A stretch of DNA of 64,000 nucleotides, taken from contig OZ240228.1 of NCBI GenBank assembly GCA_965197795.1, positions 1,674,001 through 1,738,000 on the forward strand. Direction: 5' to 3'. This DNA is from WHTK01 sp965197795 (lineage in GTDB: Bacteria; Chloroflexota; Dehalococcoidia; DSTF01; WHTK01). Shown piece by piece: positions 8,219-16,331 of the stretch. The stretch's first letter is position 1, and each line of letters begins with the position of its first letter. Made by a program: the position numbers and the translations under genes. The notes under the pieces were generated by a model that saw only the letters and a program-made list of their open reading frames with translations, searched no databases and had not been told where the DNA came from.

Positions 8219-9346
8219 ATGGAGGCAAGCCTGGCCCGGGGTCTCAAAGACGTAGTCCTGGACACCACCGAATCCAGCTTTATCGACGGTGAAGTAGGCA
8301 TACTGCTCTATCGTGGGTACTCGATTCACGATCTGGCACAGAACTCTAACTTTGAAGAGGTTTGTTATCTGCTGCTGCATGGCGCGCTGCCGACGAAAGC
8401 GCAGCTCGACGCCTTCTTGCAGCGCTTGATCTCGCAGCGCGCCCTCGCTCCCGAGGTAATCGAGGTCATTCGGCTCGTCAAGGACTCCCATCCCATGGAC
8501 GTCCTGCGGACCGCTACGTCGGCTCTCTCTGCCTTCGATCCCGACAAGGAGGACAACTCGCGGGAGGCCAACCTTCGCAAGTCAGAACGTCTCACCGCGC
8601 AATTCCCGGCGATCGTTGCCGCCCACCACCGCATTCGGGCTGGATTCGACCCCGTGCCGCCGCGTGACGACCTATCCCACGCCGCCAACTTCCTCTACAT
8701 GCTGGAAGGTAAGGACCCGAGCCCGGAAGCCGTACAGGCGATGGACCTCGACTTCCTGCTGCACGCCGAGCATGGCGCCAACGCCTCGGCCTTCGCCGCT
8801 CGCGTCACCGCTTCCACGCTGTCCGACATGCATTCATCGATCGTCACGGCCATCGGCACCCTCAAGGGTCCGCTGCACGGCGGTGCCGCCGAAGCGGTGC
8901 AGAAGATGACCTCCGAGATCGGCGATCCCGCCAACGCGGAGGCCTATATCAAGCAGAAGCTCGAGGCCAAAGAGCGCATCATGGGCTTCGGACACCGAGT
9001 CTATCGCGCCGAGGACCCTCGAGCCCGTCACATGCGCGAGAAGTCTCGTGTACTGGGCGAGAAGCTCGGCCACAGCGAGTGGTACCAGATCCTCACCCAG
9101 GTCGAAAAGGACATGGCACCGTACCAGTCGCGCGGGATCTTCGTTAACGTCGATTTCTACGCAGGCTCGGTCTACGCCCTGCTGGGCCTGCCCGAGGACC
9201 TCTTCGTCCCCATCTTTGCCATCGGTCGCATCCCCGGCTGGTGCATCGAGATCCTGGAGCAGTACGACAACAACATGCTGATCCGGCCCCTGCTGCAGTA
9301 CGTAGGCCCCAAGGACGTCGCCTTCGTCCCGTTGGACCAGCGCTAG
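8219..9346 (+). CDS. gltA: citrate synthase
   Basis: A 375-residue short (type I, dimer-type) citrate synthase condensing oxaloacetate and acetyl-CoA. Catalytic contexts are visible: LLHAEHGANASAF (His), the MGFGHRVYRAEDPRA substrate loop with the second His, and NVDFYAGSVYALLGLP (Asp). A GAGGGGAGGA stretch ahead of the ATG serves as ribosome binding site. It stands alone, followed by a strong hairpin. A 2-methylcitrate synthase cannot be excluded by sequence alone, but no prp genes are nearby. Confidence 0.93.
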   Translation: MEASLARGLKDVVLDTTESSFIDGEVGILLYRGYSIHDLAQNSNFEEVCYLLLHGALPTKAQLDAFLQRLISQRALAPEVIEVIRLVKDSHPMDVLRTATSALSAFDPDKEDNSREANLRKSERLTAQFPAIVAAHHRIRAGFDPVPPRDDLSHAANFLYMLEGKDPSPEAVQAMDLDFLLHAEHGANASAFAARVTASTLSDMHSSIVTAIGTLKGPLHGGAAEAVQKMTSEIGDPANAEAYIKQKLEAKERIMGFGHRVYRAEDPRARHMREKSRVLGEKLGHSEWYQILTQVEKDMAPYQSRGIFVNVDFYAGSVYALLGLPEDLFVPIFAIGRIPGWCIEILEQYDNNMLIRPLLQYVGPKDVAFVPLDQR

Positions 9347-9366
9347 CCTGGCTTGCTAACCAAACC

Positions 9367-9399
9367 AGGACAGGCCCTCGTGTGACGAGGGCCTGTCCT
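9367..9399. terminator. 14-bp perfect hairpin after citrate synthase
   Basis: AGGACAGGCCCTCG and CGAGGGCCTGTCCT are exactly complementary, with a 5-base loop. The hairpin lies 20 bases after the stop and between convergent genes. There is no clear T-run on either side, so it may act as a bidirectional stem-type terminator or mRNA end protector. Confidence 0.7.
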
Positions 9400-9559
9400 A
9401 TTCACCCGTCCTGGCTCTTGAGGATCTCAGGCTTCGAGGGCCATAATCCTCACCAACCACCGGGGCGATCGTTCACATCAGAGCACATCTCAGCATCCGT
9501 CAACAAAAAGCTCCCAATCTTGGGAGCGCTCGCTGAACCGATTACCGTCCAGGCTTTGC

Positions 9560-10354
9560 TCAGGTCTCGATGTCGTCCACCCGGAACCGCACCATCCCGC
9601 TCGGCGCTGTCACCTGCACCTCGTCCCCAGCTCGTTTGCCCAGCACTGCTCGGCCCACCGGGGACTCAACTGAAAGCCGGCCGGTTCCGGGGCGTGCTTC
9701 CGCCGCAGCCACCAACTGATACGACATCTTCGTGCCAGTCTGGATGTTACTGATGACCACGTTCGACCCGATGTGCGCTCGGTCGACAGCACCGCCGTGC
9801 TCCTCCTCGACCACCACGGCCCGGCGTAGCGTACCCTCTAGCTCCCGGATACGAGCCTCCAGCTGCCCCTGTGCTTCGCGGGCTGCCTCCAGCGGCGCGT
9901 TCTCCCGCACGTCTCCATCCGCACGGGCGTCGTGTAGCTCTTCCGCCATATGGGGCCGTTGCGCGATCAGATCTTCCAGTTCCTTCTCCAGCGCCAGCTT
10001 GCCTTCCGCCGTCAGCTGAACCGTCATGTCTGCCAAGGTGTTGCCCCGCGCCCTCGAGACCGTGCGCCGCACGCGCACGTGACTCACCAGCCGCTCCGGT
10101 AGGATCTTCTGCTTGTGCGCGTAGCTCAGAAATCCCTTGAGCGAGTCGGCCCGCTGCGAAGCATTCGGGGCGTGGCTGCCGAACGACTCGACATAGGCCT
10201 CAAGATCGGATGGCTTGATCTCGACCGCCGGGCGCTCTTCACCGAACCAGCGCGCAAACCGCAAGGCTTCCTGACTATCCGGGTGTTTCTCTGGCGGGAG
10301 CGACTGGCCGAAAAGCCTGGCCGCGTCGCTTATCGTATTGTTATCGTTGGTCAC
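9560..10354 (-). CDS. GreA/GreB-type transcription elongation factor with extra N-terminal helical domain
   Basis: A 264-residue protein. Residues ~110-264 are a complete GreA: a coiled-coil N-domain (LTAEGKLALEKELEDLIAQRPHMAEELHDARADGDVRENAPLEAAREAQ, with the acidic tip residues) and an FKBP-like C-domain ending VGRAVLGKRAGDEVQVTAPSG. GreA rescues backtracked RNA polymerase by stimulating transcript cleavage. The first ~105 residues are not part of classical GreA. They resemble a SAM-like, phage-integrase-N-terminal helical bundle (EALRFARWFGEERP…YVESFGSHA…SLKGFLSYAHKQKIL). Standard GreA is ~158 residues. Confidence 0.85.
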   Translation of the reverse strand: MTNDNNTISDAARLFGQSLPPEKHPDSQEALRFARWFGEERPAVEIKPSDLEAYVESFGSHAPNASQRADSLKGFLSYAHKQKILPERLVSHVRVRRTVSRARGNTLADMTVQLTAEGKLALEKELEDLIAQRPHMAEELHDARADGDVRENAPLEAAREAQGQLEARIRELEGTLRRAVVVEEEHGGAVDRAHIGSNVVISNIQTGTKMSYQLVAAAEARPGTGRLSVESPVGRAVLGKRAGDEVQVTAPSGMVRFRVDDIET

Positions 10355-10437
10355 TACGCTCGATTCTAGGAACCCGCGCGAATCTGTGTCAAATTCAGAT
10401 ACGATGTCCCGCAGAACGATTGCTGTTCTCCCTGACT

Positions 10438-11151
10438 ATGTCTGCAGACCTCGCCTCGATAACCGGTGCCCTCGGACTTGAGCCATCTCGAGTCCAACTC
10501 GACCAACTCGCCGCCTACTCCGAGCGTCTCAGCACGTCGGCTCACAACCTCATCTCGGCTCGCGACCGCCATCAGGTCGAGGCCCGCCATGTCGCTGAAG
10601 CGCTCGCCCTGGGTCGCCTGCTTGACGATCACGGCCTGCTTGCCGATAAGGCTCGCGTGCTCGACCTCGGCGCGGGCGGTGGCCTGCCGGGCATCCCGAT
10701 CCGCATCGCCTGGCCGCGTTTCGCCCTGACATTGCTCGAATCTGTCGGTAAGAAGTGTCGCTTTCTCGAAGCGCTTGTTCGCGATTTCAAGCTCGGCGAG
10801 GTCTCCGTCCTCGAAGGGCGGGCTGAGACCTGGGGCCGCGATCCCGTCTACCGCGAGCAATACGATCTCGTCCTGGCCCGCGCGGTCGCGCCGCTACCAG
10901 TCTTGATCGAATACGCTTTGCCTTTCCTGCGCGTTGGCAGCCGCCTCGCCGCGGTCAAAGGCAGTGCCGCTCCCGAGGAGATCGACGCATCCCAAGCGGC
11001 CCTTGGCGAGCTTGACGGCCGCCTCGAAAGCGCGCTCGAATTCCAGGCGCCACGGGGCAACCCGCAGACGGTCTTTGTCATCGAAAAGTTCGGTCCTACG
11101 CCCCAGCGCTTTCCTCGCAGGCCGGGCATTCCGTCCAAACGACCCCTATAA
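10438..11151 (+). CDS. rsmG: 16S rRNA (guanine527-N7)-methyltransferase
   Basis: A 237-residue GidB/RsmG. It has the SAM-binding loop VLDLGAGGGLPGIPIRIAWP, then LLESVGKKCRFLEALVRDF and a conserved ARAVAPLPVLIEYALPFLRVG. It methylates N7 of G527 in 16S rRNA. ATG 10438 is preferred over an in-frame ATG at 10420. The gene is divergent from the GreA-type gene with an ~80-base gap and is followed by a hairpin terminator at 11221. Confidence 0.92.
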   Translation: MSADLASITGALGLEPSRVQLDQLAAYSERLSTSAHNLISARDRHQVEARHVAEALALGRLLDDHGLLADKARVLDLGAGGGLPGIPIRIAWPRFALTLLESVGKKCRFLEALVRDFKLGEVSVLEGRAETWGRDPVYREQYDLVLARAVAPLPVLIEYALPFLRVGSRLAAVKGSAAPEEIDASQAALGELDGRLESALEFQAPRGNPQTVFVIEKFGPTPQRFPRRPGIPSKRPL

Positions 11152-11220
11152 GCTGTGGTTCGTTTAAGCTCTGGTCCGGTCTCCAGGTTAGCTGTGCATG
11201 CTAGAATCCTTCTTGCCCCT

Positions 11221-11251
11221 GCGACGTCCTGCACCTAGGGACGTCGCTTTT
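11221..11251 (+). terminator. intrinsic terminator after rsmG
   Basis: GCGACGTCC and GGACGTCGC form a 9-bp stem with a 9-base loop, immediately followed by TTTT. It lies 70 bases after the rsmG stop. Confidence 0.75.
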
Positions 11252-11279
11252 GTATCCGGTCGGGGCCCTGCACACGGAG

Positions 11280-11921
11280 GTGGTCAACATCGTCGACATA
11301 CAGGAGGTGGTCGCCTGGCTGCGACGTCTCGCCAACCTCGATACCCGAGTCTTCGATGAGGTCCGCACCAACCCAACAGCCACCATACCGGGAGTCCTCG
11401 TAGCCACTGTCGCGATTTTTCTCTCCGGCGTCGGAGGCTGGCTCTGGTGGGTCGTGCAGGACTATCCCCGCTCAGAGGACGTACTCGTCAACTCCGCGCT
11501 CATCGGGTCTCTCCTGGCAGTCGCCCTTTGGGGCATCGGCTGGCTTGGCGTCGTCTACTTCATGCTGACCCAGATCTTTCGCGAGCGCGCTTACGTCGAG
11601 CAGCTACTCAGGGTAATGGGCCTGGCATCGGCGCCTCTGGGCTTCATGGTGTTCATGTTCATTCCCGGCCTTTCGCTATCCATCGGGCTCGCCTCGCTGG
11701 TTCTCGCTTTCGGCCTCACCAATATCGCGATCAGCAGCGTCACCACTGCCGATCCGGCCCGCGTTCTGGTTGCCAACCTTGCTGGCTTCTTCGTATGGTC
11801 AGCCGCGCTCACGCTACTCGCCTCCGCCAGCGCCAGCAGTGTCGAGCCGCATGCGCCCGGCATATTCCTCTATAACGCCATTACCAGCATCACCGGCGAC
11901 CTCTTCAACTTCGCCGCCTGA
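11280..11921 (+). CDS. Yip1-family-like integral membrane protein
   Basis: About 214 residues, with a short cytoplasmic N-terminus (VVAWLRRLANLDTRVFDEVRTNP) followed by five or six hydrophobic helices. The overall pattern is that of bacterial Yip1/YIF1-domain membrane proteins of unknown function. The frame is open further upstream, into the rsmG terminator. The GTG at 11280 is a conservative start guess, with no ATG or clear Shine-Dalgarno to decide it. Confidence 0.65.
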   Translation: MVNIVDIQEVVAWLRRLANLDTRVFDEVRTNPTATIPGVLVATVAIFLSGVGGWLWWVVQDYPRSEDVLVNSALIGSLLAVALWGIGWLGVVYFMLTQIFRERAYVEQLLRVMGLASAPLGFMVFMFIPGLSLSIGLASLVLAFGLTNIAISSVTTADPARVLVANLAGFFVWSAALTLLASASASSVEPHAPGIFLYNAITSITGDLFNFAA

Positions 11922-12013
11922 CCCGCGTAAGCGCCGAGCGTCCTCGAGCCGGACTCATCGAGACCTGCTTCAGCGTCGTGCCCAAGCGGTGCGATGCCTT
12001 CGACGAACGCGTC

Positions 12014-12043
12014 TTGAGACAGCCCAAACCAATCTGCTACGCT
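12014..12043 (+). promoter_or_regulatory. promoter of the truncated tRNA-Ala gene
   Basis: TTGAGA (12014-12019), 18-base spacer, TACGCT (12038-12043), placed 10 bases before the tRNA 5' end. Confidence 0.5.
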
Positions 12044-12053
12044 TCGAACCAAT

Positions 12054-12095
12054 GGGGCTGTAGCTCAATTGGGAGAGCGTTTGACTGGCAGTCTA
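12054..12095 (+). tRNA. tRNA-Ala(GGC), 5' part only (truncated)
   Basis: The bases read as an acceptor 5' strand (GGGGCTG), D arm GCTC…GAGC with an AATTGGGA loop, and an anticodon arm with a CTGGCAG loop, giving anticodon GGC. The 3' side of the anticodon stem is already imperfect. No variable loop, T arm or acceptor 3' strand follows. The sequence instead runs into toxin-antitoxin and phage material. No matching 3' half was found elsewhere in the window, so the gene is interrupted here or the assembly joins unrelated ends. Confidence 0.7.
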
Positions 12096-12139
12096 ATTCG
12101 CCTCGCCCAAGCAATCAGCCCGATTTTGAATCTGACTCC

Positions 12140-12271
12140 CTAATCAAACAAGCACAAGGTCATCCGCTCTACGCACGGTTGATTTGACGCTTGCATCGCG
12201 CGCGACGGCTCCCACTGTGAGCCGTCGTCCTTGCGCTCCTCGTAGTATCGGGCGAGCTCCTCGTCTGTCAT
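12140..12271 (-). pseudogene. N-terminal fragment of a BrnA/CopG-type antitoxin
   Basis: This 43-codon reading frame starts MTDEELARYYEERKDDGSQW, which resembles the start of CopG/BrnA-type antitoxins. After about 26 residues it becomes nonsense and stops at TAG 12140. The ribbon-helix-helix part is missing. It follows the DUF2283 gene by two bases, so it is the third gene of that operon, cut off towards the tRNA junction. A 9-bp hairpin (12203-12227) lies inside it. Confidence 0.5.
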
Positions 12272-12273
12272 GC

Positions 12274-12522
12274 CTATATGAGGATTGGGAGATCGACACC
12301 GGCCGCCGCCAGTAGTTTAGGGATAGACTCGCGGTCCGGCACGTCGGCCAAGTCGAGCCCTTCGCTGGCGGCAAGGAATTCGACGCCGACTACTGATTGG
12401 TCGGCAGCGTAGTCAACGAGACGTAGATCACCTAGTGGGGCCGTGCGTTCCACGCCCTGTTCCGAGAATTGGACATAGAGAACGTCGTTCTCCTTGTCAT
12501 ACTCGATTGTATTGAACGCCAT
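12274..12522 (-). CDS. DUF2283 domain protein
   Basis: An 82-residue protein: FNTIEYDKENDVLYVQFSEQ is followed by GDLRLVDYAADQSVVGVEFL and a C-terminal helix. This is the two-strand-repeat pattern of DUF2283. Family members are small proteins usually encoded beside DUF4258 or BrnT-like proteins. Function is unknown, and an antitoxin role is assumed on context. The start overlaps or abuts the stop of the DUF4258 gene. Confidence 0.8.
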   Translation of the reverse strand: MAFNTIEYDKENDVLYVQFSEQGVERTAPLGDLRLVDYAADQSVVGVEFLAASEGLDLADVPDRESIPKLLAAAGVDLPILI

Positions 12523-12524
12523 CA

Positions 12525-12761
12525 CTAGTCCTCCCAGGTCGTCGTCTTTACTTTCAAGGGGTCTGTTCCGATTTCGACGTAGACCTTCAGGCGCCGTCCA
12601 TTGTACTCGCCAAAGTAAATCTCGGCAGGCTTCGTCTTAGGAAGAGGCTTAGCATCCCTCCGATCATCGTAGTGCCCTAGAGCCCACTCGACAGCTTCTA
12701 GCGGCACCTTGCGTAGCGCCATCTTGCGGCGAGCATGGCTGTTGGTAACGAATGACGGCAC
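12525..12761 (-). CDS. DUF4258 domain protein (RelE/BrnT-like toxin candidate)
   Basis: A 78-residue protein with the DUF4258 pattern: a first helix with FVTNSHARRKMALRKVPLEAVEWAL, then AEIYFGEYNGRRLKVYVEI and VKTTTWED at the end. DUF4258 is distantly related to the BrnT/RelE fold and often forms a pair with DUF2283 or a CopG antitoxin, as here. It is first gene of a three-gene minus-strand operon. Toxicity is inferred from context only. Confidence 0.75.
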   Translation of the reverse strand: MPSFVTNSHARRKMALRKVPLEAVEWALGHYDDRRDAKPLPKTKPAEIYFGEYNGRRLKVYVEIGTDPLKVKTTTWED

Positions 12762-12982
12762 TATATTCGGCTGCTCGCTCGTCCGGATGGCAACAGGCGC
12801 GGCCCTCCTCTTCGCGGTCAGCTGATCTGACCGCCAGTCGCTTCTGCCTATCTACGCCACCGCCTCCTTGAAACCTCACGCGTACGTGAGAGACGAGGGC
12901 GCATGTTCTAGTCGGCCTCGGTGTACTCGCTGACTTGGCCGAGGGTAGGTAGCATGAGGGGCGGCCGCCGTGGGTTCCTTAC

Positions 12983-13330
12983 TCATTGAGTATCCCGACG
13001 ATCCTGAGAATCCGTTTCCGCTAAGCGACGTAACTCGTCTGGTGCTTCGACGGTCTGCCAAGGCCCCGGTAGGCCGAGTACTGCTTTCGCAGCTTGCTGC
13101 AGGTCAGGCTGAGATCGTCGATACGCCTCCAGCAGAGCAACCTCCTCCTCGTCCTGGATTCCCTCGAAAGAGACCTCGTACCCCATAGCGTTGACGATGT
13201 CGAGCATCGACAGGCCGAGTACTCTCGTGAGCCGTTTGGCCACTTCGACGCTTGGCGTCTGAATCTGGTCGTTCTCGATCGCCGAGATAGTCTCGCGACT
13301 TGGCTCTGGCTACCGCGATAACAGCCTTTA
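12983..13330 (-). pseudogene. XRE-type HTH regulator, truncated and frameshifted
   Basis: The readable C-terminal part covers the HTH recognition end and a tail: after a shift near 13290 the frames join as ISAIENDQIQTPSVEVAKRL, then a helical tail. Upstream the neighbouring frame gives HQVKAVIAVARAKSR, the preceding helices. The first ~15 residues are lost at the junction with the portal-like gene. Intact homologues are phage or toxin-antitoxin regulators of ~115 residues. Confidence 0.6.
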
Positions 13331-13334
13331 CCTG

Positions 13335-13938
13335 ATGGCCCAGGCGCAGTTCAAGTACCTCATCGACTCCGTGCAGCGCTGCCTCGTCGACTACATCGAA
13401 TGGCAGGAGATAGAGATTGTCCGGCTGGGCGAAGAGGTATGGGAGGCGGGCCTACGGCTGCGACCGCAGGACATTGAGGACTATTCGATCAAGTACGAAG
13501 CCAAGATGGACCCGGCGCTGCCACAGAACCTGATCTCCAACGCTCAGCTCTACATGGACGCCCACCGCAACGGCTTCGGCACCGAGGATTGGGTGTACGA
13601 AAAGGGCTTCCAGGAAGAGCAGCCCGAGAACCTGATTCGCGGCCGCATCCTCGAACGTGCACAGAAGGCGCTGACCGAGGTCATGATCGAAGACGCGATG
13701 CCAACGTACCGGCATCCTGCCGCCGACCCCGCCTGTCGAAGAGGAAGAGGCCGCAGGCAACGGCCTCGTAGACGCCAGCGGAAACCCGCTGAGCTCGCGC
13801 AATCAACGTGGCCCGGGTGGAGCGCAACAGGTCTTGAGCGCCGAGCGTCAAAACGGCTCGTCGCTGCCGCCCGGTAGCTCCCGTCAGGGCGTCGAGCGCC
13901 AGCCGCCGTTCAATCCGGGAACCTTCCCGCCCAACTAA
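13335..13938 (+). pseudogene. phage portal-like protein, C-terminal part, frameshifted
   Basis: The first ~125 residues (FKYLIDSVQRCLVDYIEWQE…, PALPQNLISNAQLYMDAHRNG…, ENLIRGRILERAQKALTEVM) are helical and resemble the C-terminal region of phage portal proteins. The frame breaks near 13715. The adjacent frame continues with a Gly/Pro/Gln-rich tail (VEEEEAAGNGLVDASGNPL…) ending at TAA 13936-13938. That is 9 bases before the next gene's start and just ahead of its Shine-Dalgarno. The N-terminal portal domain is missing. Assignment rests on pattern and on the phage genes that follow. Confidence 0.5.
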
Positions 13939-13947
13939 GGAGGACTC

Positions 13948-14175
13948 ATGGAAGAGACGCACCTGCACTGGCTTTTCTGGTGCTATCGACGCGAGATAGA
14001 GACCGGCCAATTCGAGGACGTGACGAACATCGACGTCATCGCCGATGACTTCGAATCAGCGCGCGGCCGCGCGGAAACCGTCGTCCCGCTGAGTCTCAAG
14101 GGTACGGCTGACAGCGGGGCCGGCTACGTTCTGCGCTCCGTCTCGGAACAAAGCTCGGACTGCAGGCACGCCTAG
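13948..14175 (+). CDS. small phage-type hypothetical protein
   Basis: A 75-residue acidic protein starting MEETHLHWLFWCYRREIETG. A strong AAGGAGGA lies six bases before the ATG. It sits between the portal-like tail and the transglycosylase, where phage morphogenesis genes are expected. No family is recognised. Confidence 0.55.
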   Translation: MEETHLHWLFWCYRREIETGQFEDVTNIDVIADDFESARGRAETVVPLSLKGTADSGAGYVLRSVSEQSSDCRHA

Positions 14176-14211
14176 GCCAGGCCGTTCGTAACCGGTCCCG
14201 ACCTGGACTCG

Positions 14212-14934
14212 ATGGTCACCGACCTGACCGACTGGTACTACCGCGAGCTGGAAGCCCTCATGGACGCGCTCGAAGAGGGCTATCCCTACGGTTCGACAAA
14301 GCTCAGCACGACGGAGCAATACCAGCGCTATCGAGAAATGCGGCCGGAGGACTGGCGCGAGTTCATCCTGTCTCTTGAGCAGCGCTTCCGCGGCTTCCCC
14401 GACTCACGAGACCGTGTGCAGTCTGCGATTGACACTTATGTCGCGCGAATGGAAGCCTTGGGGCAGAAAGGTAGGAGCGCAGCCGCTGCCAGAAGAGGTC
14501 TAAAGCCCTTGCCCGAAGGCCCGAACCGCGAAGTCTACGCACCGAAGGTCCGCGCCGCCGCACGGCGCTACGGCATCCCCGAGCACGTCCTAGTCGCGAT
14601 GATCGCGACCGAGAGCAAGTTCAACCCGGAGGCGATCAACGCCGTCAGCGGTGCGCTAGGCATCGCTCAGTTCATGCCCGACACGGCCCGTGAACTCGGC
14701 GTGGACCCGTTCGACCCGGAAGCGGCGATCGACGCCTCAGCGCGTTACCTACGCCAGTTGATCGATATGTTCGACGATGACTTGCGGGCCGGTGTCGCGG
14801 CGTACAACTTCGGGCCGGGCAACATCATCAACTTACGCGCGGCTTACGTCTTCCATCGAGACAACTGGTACGACAAGATTCCAGAGGAAACGCAGAAGTA
14901 CCTCAAGTCCGTGTTGGGGGCGTGGGGGCCGTGA
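14212..14934 (+). CDS. lytic transglycosylase (SLT domain), phage-type
   Basis: A 240-residue protein. Residues ~115-235 form an SLT/lysozyme-like domain: YGIPEHVLVAMIATESKFNP with the catalytic Glu, AVSGALGIAQFMPDTARELG, and the AGVAAYNFGPGNI motif. The N-terminal ~100 residues are helical and may anchor it in the virion. It would cleave peptidoglycan glycan strands during phage entry or lysis. It overlaps the next gene by about 13 bases. Confidence 0.85.
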   Translation: MVTDLTDWYYRELEALMDALEEGYPYGSTKLSTTEQYQRYREMRPEDWREFILSLEQRFRGFPDSRDRVQSAIDTYVARMEALGQKGRSAAAARRGLKPLPEGPNREVYAPKVRAAARRYGIPEHVLVAMIATESKFNPEAINAVSGALGIAQFMPDTARELGVDPFDPEAAIDASARYLRQLIDMFDDDLRAGVAAYNFGPGNIINLRAAYVFHRDNWYDKIPEETQKYLKSVLGAWGP

Positions 14935-15602
14935 GCTCGATCAAGCCCGGCGAGCTGCCGCCGCCGTCGATCGACTCGTACCGCACCGACCCTGACCCCG
15001 ACCCCGACACGGGCGAACTCATCTGGTCCGGCGAGTACGACTACGCCGCCTATTACAACGCGTTGGCCGGCTACCGCGAATTGTCCAAGACGCAGACCGC
15101 CGACCTGTCGCAACACCTTGACGACGTGATCGCGGGAATCAGCCTCGAGGTTGAAGCCGGCCGCCTCAACCTCGACAAGGCGTCGCGCGAATTCGACCGC
15201 CGCTTCACGGCCTTCCGAGAGGGAGGCGCGCAGTTTCAGAACCTCCTGGGCTACGCCGTGCCGAAGAACGCGCTCTATGTCCCCGGACGCGAGCCAGGAG
15301 GCTTCTACGAATCGCAGGCCGGCCTCAGTCCGCGCCCAGCTTCGGGTGAGTTTTACAACCCTTTCGAGGCAGCCTTGAGCGTCGTTAACCGGTCACCGGA
15401 CTTGTCCCAAGTGCAGACGTCAGCCGTAGGCGTCGGCAGGCCGACCAATCTCTTTCAGTCGGCGTTGCAGTTCGACCAGCAAGCCAGCAACGTGCCCACC
15501 GCCAGCAGCGGGGGGCAGCGCCCAGGCGAGCTTGAACGTGAGCTGGCGCGGCGCTTCCTTAGAGACGCGGGTGGCGTCGACGGAAGCATTGAGGGGTTAT
15601 AG
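14922..15602 (+). CDS. phage virion-associated hypothetical protein
   Basis: A 226-residue protein beginning at GTG 14922 (or GTG 14931), rich in Gly, Ser, Asp and Gln. It has a helical segment LSQHLDDVIAGISLEVEAGRLNLDKASREFDRRF and a low-complexity C-terminal third. No enzymatic motif is seen. Position and composition suggest a virion internal or structural protein. The stop TAG directly abuts the next ATG. Confidence 0.55.
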   Translation: MGAVSSIKPGELPPPSIDSYRTDPDPDPDTGELIWSGEYDYAAYYNALAGYRELSKTQTADLSQHLDDVIAGISLEVEAGRLNLDKASREFDRRFTAFREGGAQFQNLLGYAVPKNALYVPGREPGGFYESQAGLSPRPASGEFYNPFEAALSVVNRSPDLSQVQTSAVGVGRPTNLFQSALQFDQQASNVPTASSGGQRPGELERELARRFLRDAGGVDGSIEGL

Positions 15603-16184
15603 ATGGCCACGGTAATCGCTCAGAACGCGTCTCAGTGGTTGCAGACAAACGCGGCGGCCGCGCAGCAGTATCTCTCTCAAGGTGCCGTCTATGACCCTGC
15701 GACCGATACGCTGTCCTGGCCTGATGGCCACGCGAACGATACAGGCGGCACCGGCACGATCAAGCCTCCTTCCTTCACGGGCGGCGCAGGGCTCCAAGAT
15801 GGGTCCGGACTCGCGGGCACGCTCCAGGTCAATCCGGGCTTCCAGTACGACCTGCAGGAGCGCGAGCACGCGATCATGTTGGAGCTGGACAAGCGCCAAG
15901 CCGAGCTTGAGCGTGACATTCAGGGCATTAACAACGACTTCACCTCACGGCAGAACGAGCTGAATCGTCAGTTTCAGGTGCAGATGGCTGAGCAGGACCG
16001 GGCGCTGCAGGCCGAGCTTGAAGCGAAGCGGATCAGCAGCGCTGGGGAGACGCGGGCTGAAGATTTCTCCTCCAAACCCTTGACACGTATTACGATACGT
16101 GATACAGTACGAATATGGTCAGGGAATCGGAAGACATCAACGTTCAGGGGCTTGAGTGGGACACGGAAAACACCGACCACGTAG
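15603..16184 (+). CDS. phage virion-type coiled-coil protein, 3' end replaced
   Basis: About 155 residues of original protein: an N-terminal ASQWLQTNAAAAQQYLSQ helix and a Gly-rich middle, then a coiled coil (ELDKRQAELERDIQGINNDF…RQNELNRQFQVQMAEQDRALQ). From about 16060 the frame runs into the promoter and coding region of the BrnT/RHH module, so the native C-terminus is lost. Function unknown. Confidence 0.5.
   Translation: MATVIAQNASQWLQTNAAAAQQYLSQGAVYDPATDTLSWPDGHANDTGGTGTIKPPSFTGGAGLQDGSGLAGTLQVNPGFQYDLQEREHAIMLELDKRQAELERDIQGINNDFTSRQNELNRQFQVQMAEQDRALQAELEAKRISSAGETRAEDFSSKPLTRITIRDTVRIWSGNRKTSTFRGLSGTRKTPTT
16080..16108 (+). promoter_or_regulatory. promoter with embedded palindromic operator for the BrnT/RHH module
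   Basis: A consensus -35 TTGACA (16080-16085), a 17-base spacer and -10 TACAGT (16103-16108) lie 6 bases before the ATG at 16115, implying a leaderless transcript. The spacer contains ACGTAT-TACG-ATACGT (16085-16100), a perfect 6-bp inverted repeat where a bound repressor would block RNA polymerase. RHH antitoxins typically bind such sites, so autoregulation is likely. Confidence 0.7.
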
Positions 16185-16320
16185 CCGCTCACGACGTTAC
16201 CCCGACCGAGGTCGGGCACTCTACGTCTCGATCAGGCCGACAGCCACGGAGGGCCGCTGGCGAGTCGTCACAGCGTGGGAGAGCCGGGAAGCCCGCGAGA
16301 TACTGAAGCAACAGGAATAG
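16115..16320 (+). pseudogene. BrnT-like toxin (DUF497), internally deleted/frameshifted
   Basis: It starts MVRESEDINVQGLEWDTENT and continues DHVAAHDVTPTEV, the BrnT N-terminal pattern. Near 16203 the frame shifts, and the adjacent frame gives ALYVSIRPTATEGRWRVVTAW then ESREAREILKQQE, the BrnT C-terminal strands, to TAG 16318-16320. The two parts sum to ~70 residues against ~90 in the family, so ~20 central residues are missing as well. The ribonuclease toxin is probably dead. Confidence 0.6.
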
Positions 16321-16331
16321 AGGTGCGGAAG

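Noticed and set aside
12054..12180. Group I intron in the tRNA-Ala anticodon loop
   Set aside because: No conserved intron core or 3' exon was seen, and the downstream sequence is toxin-antitoxin and phage material.
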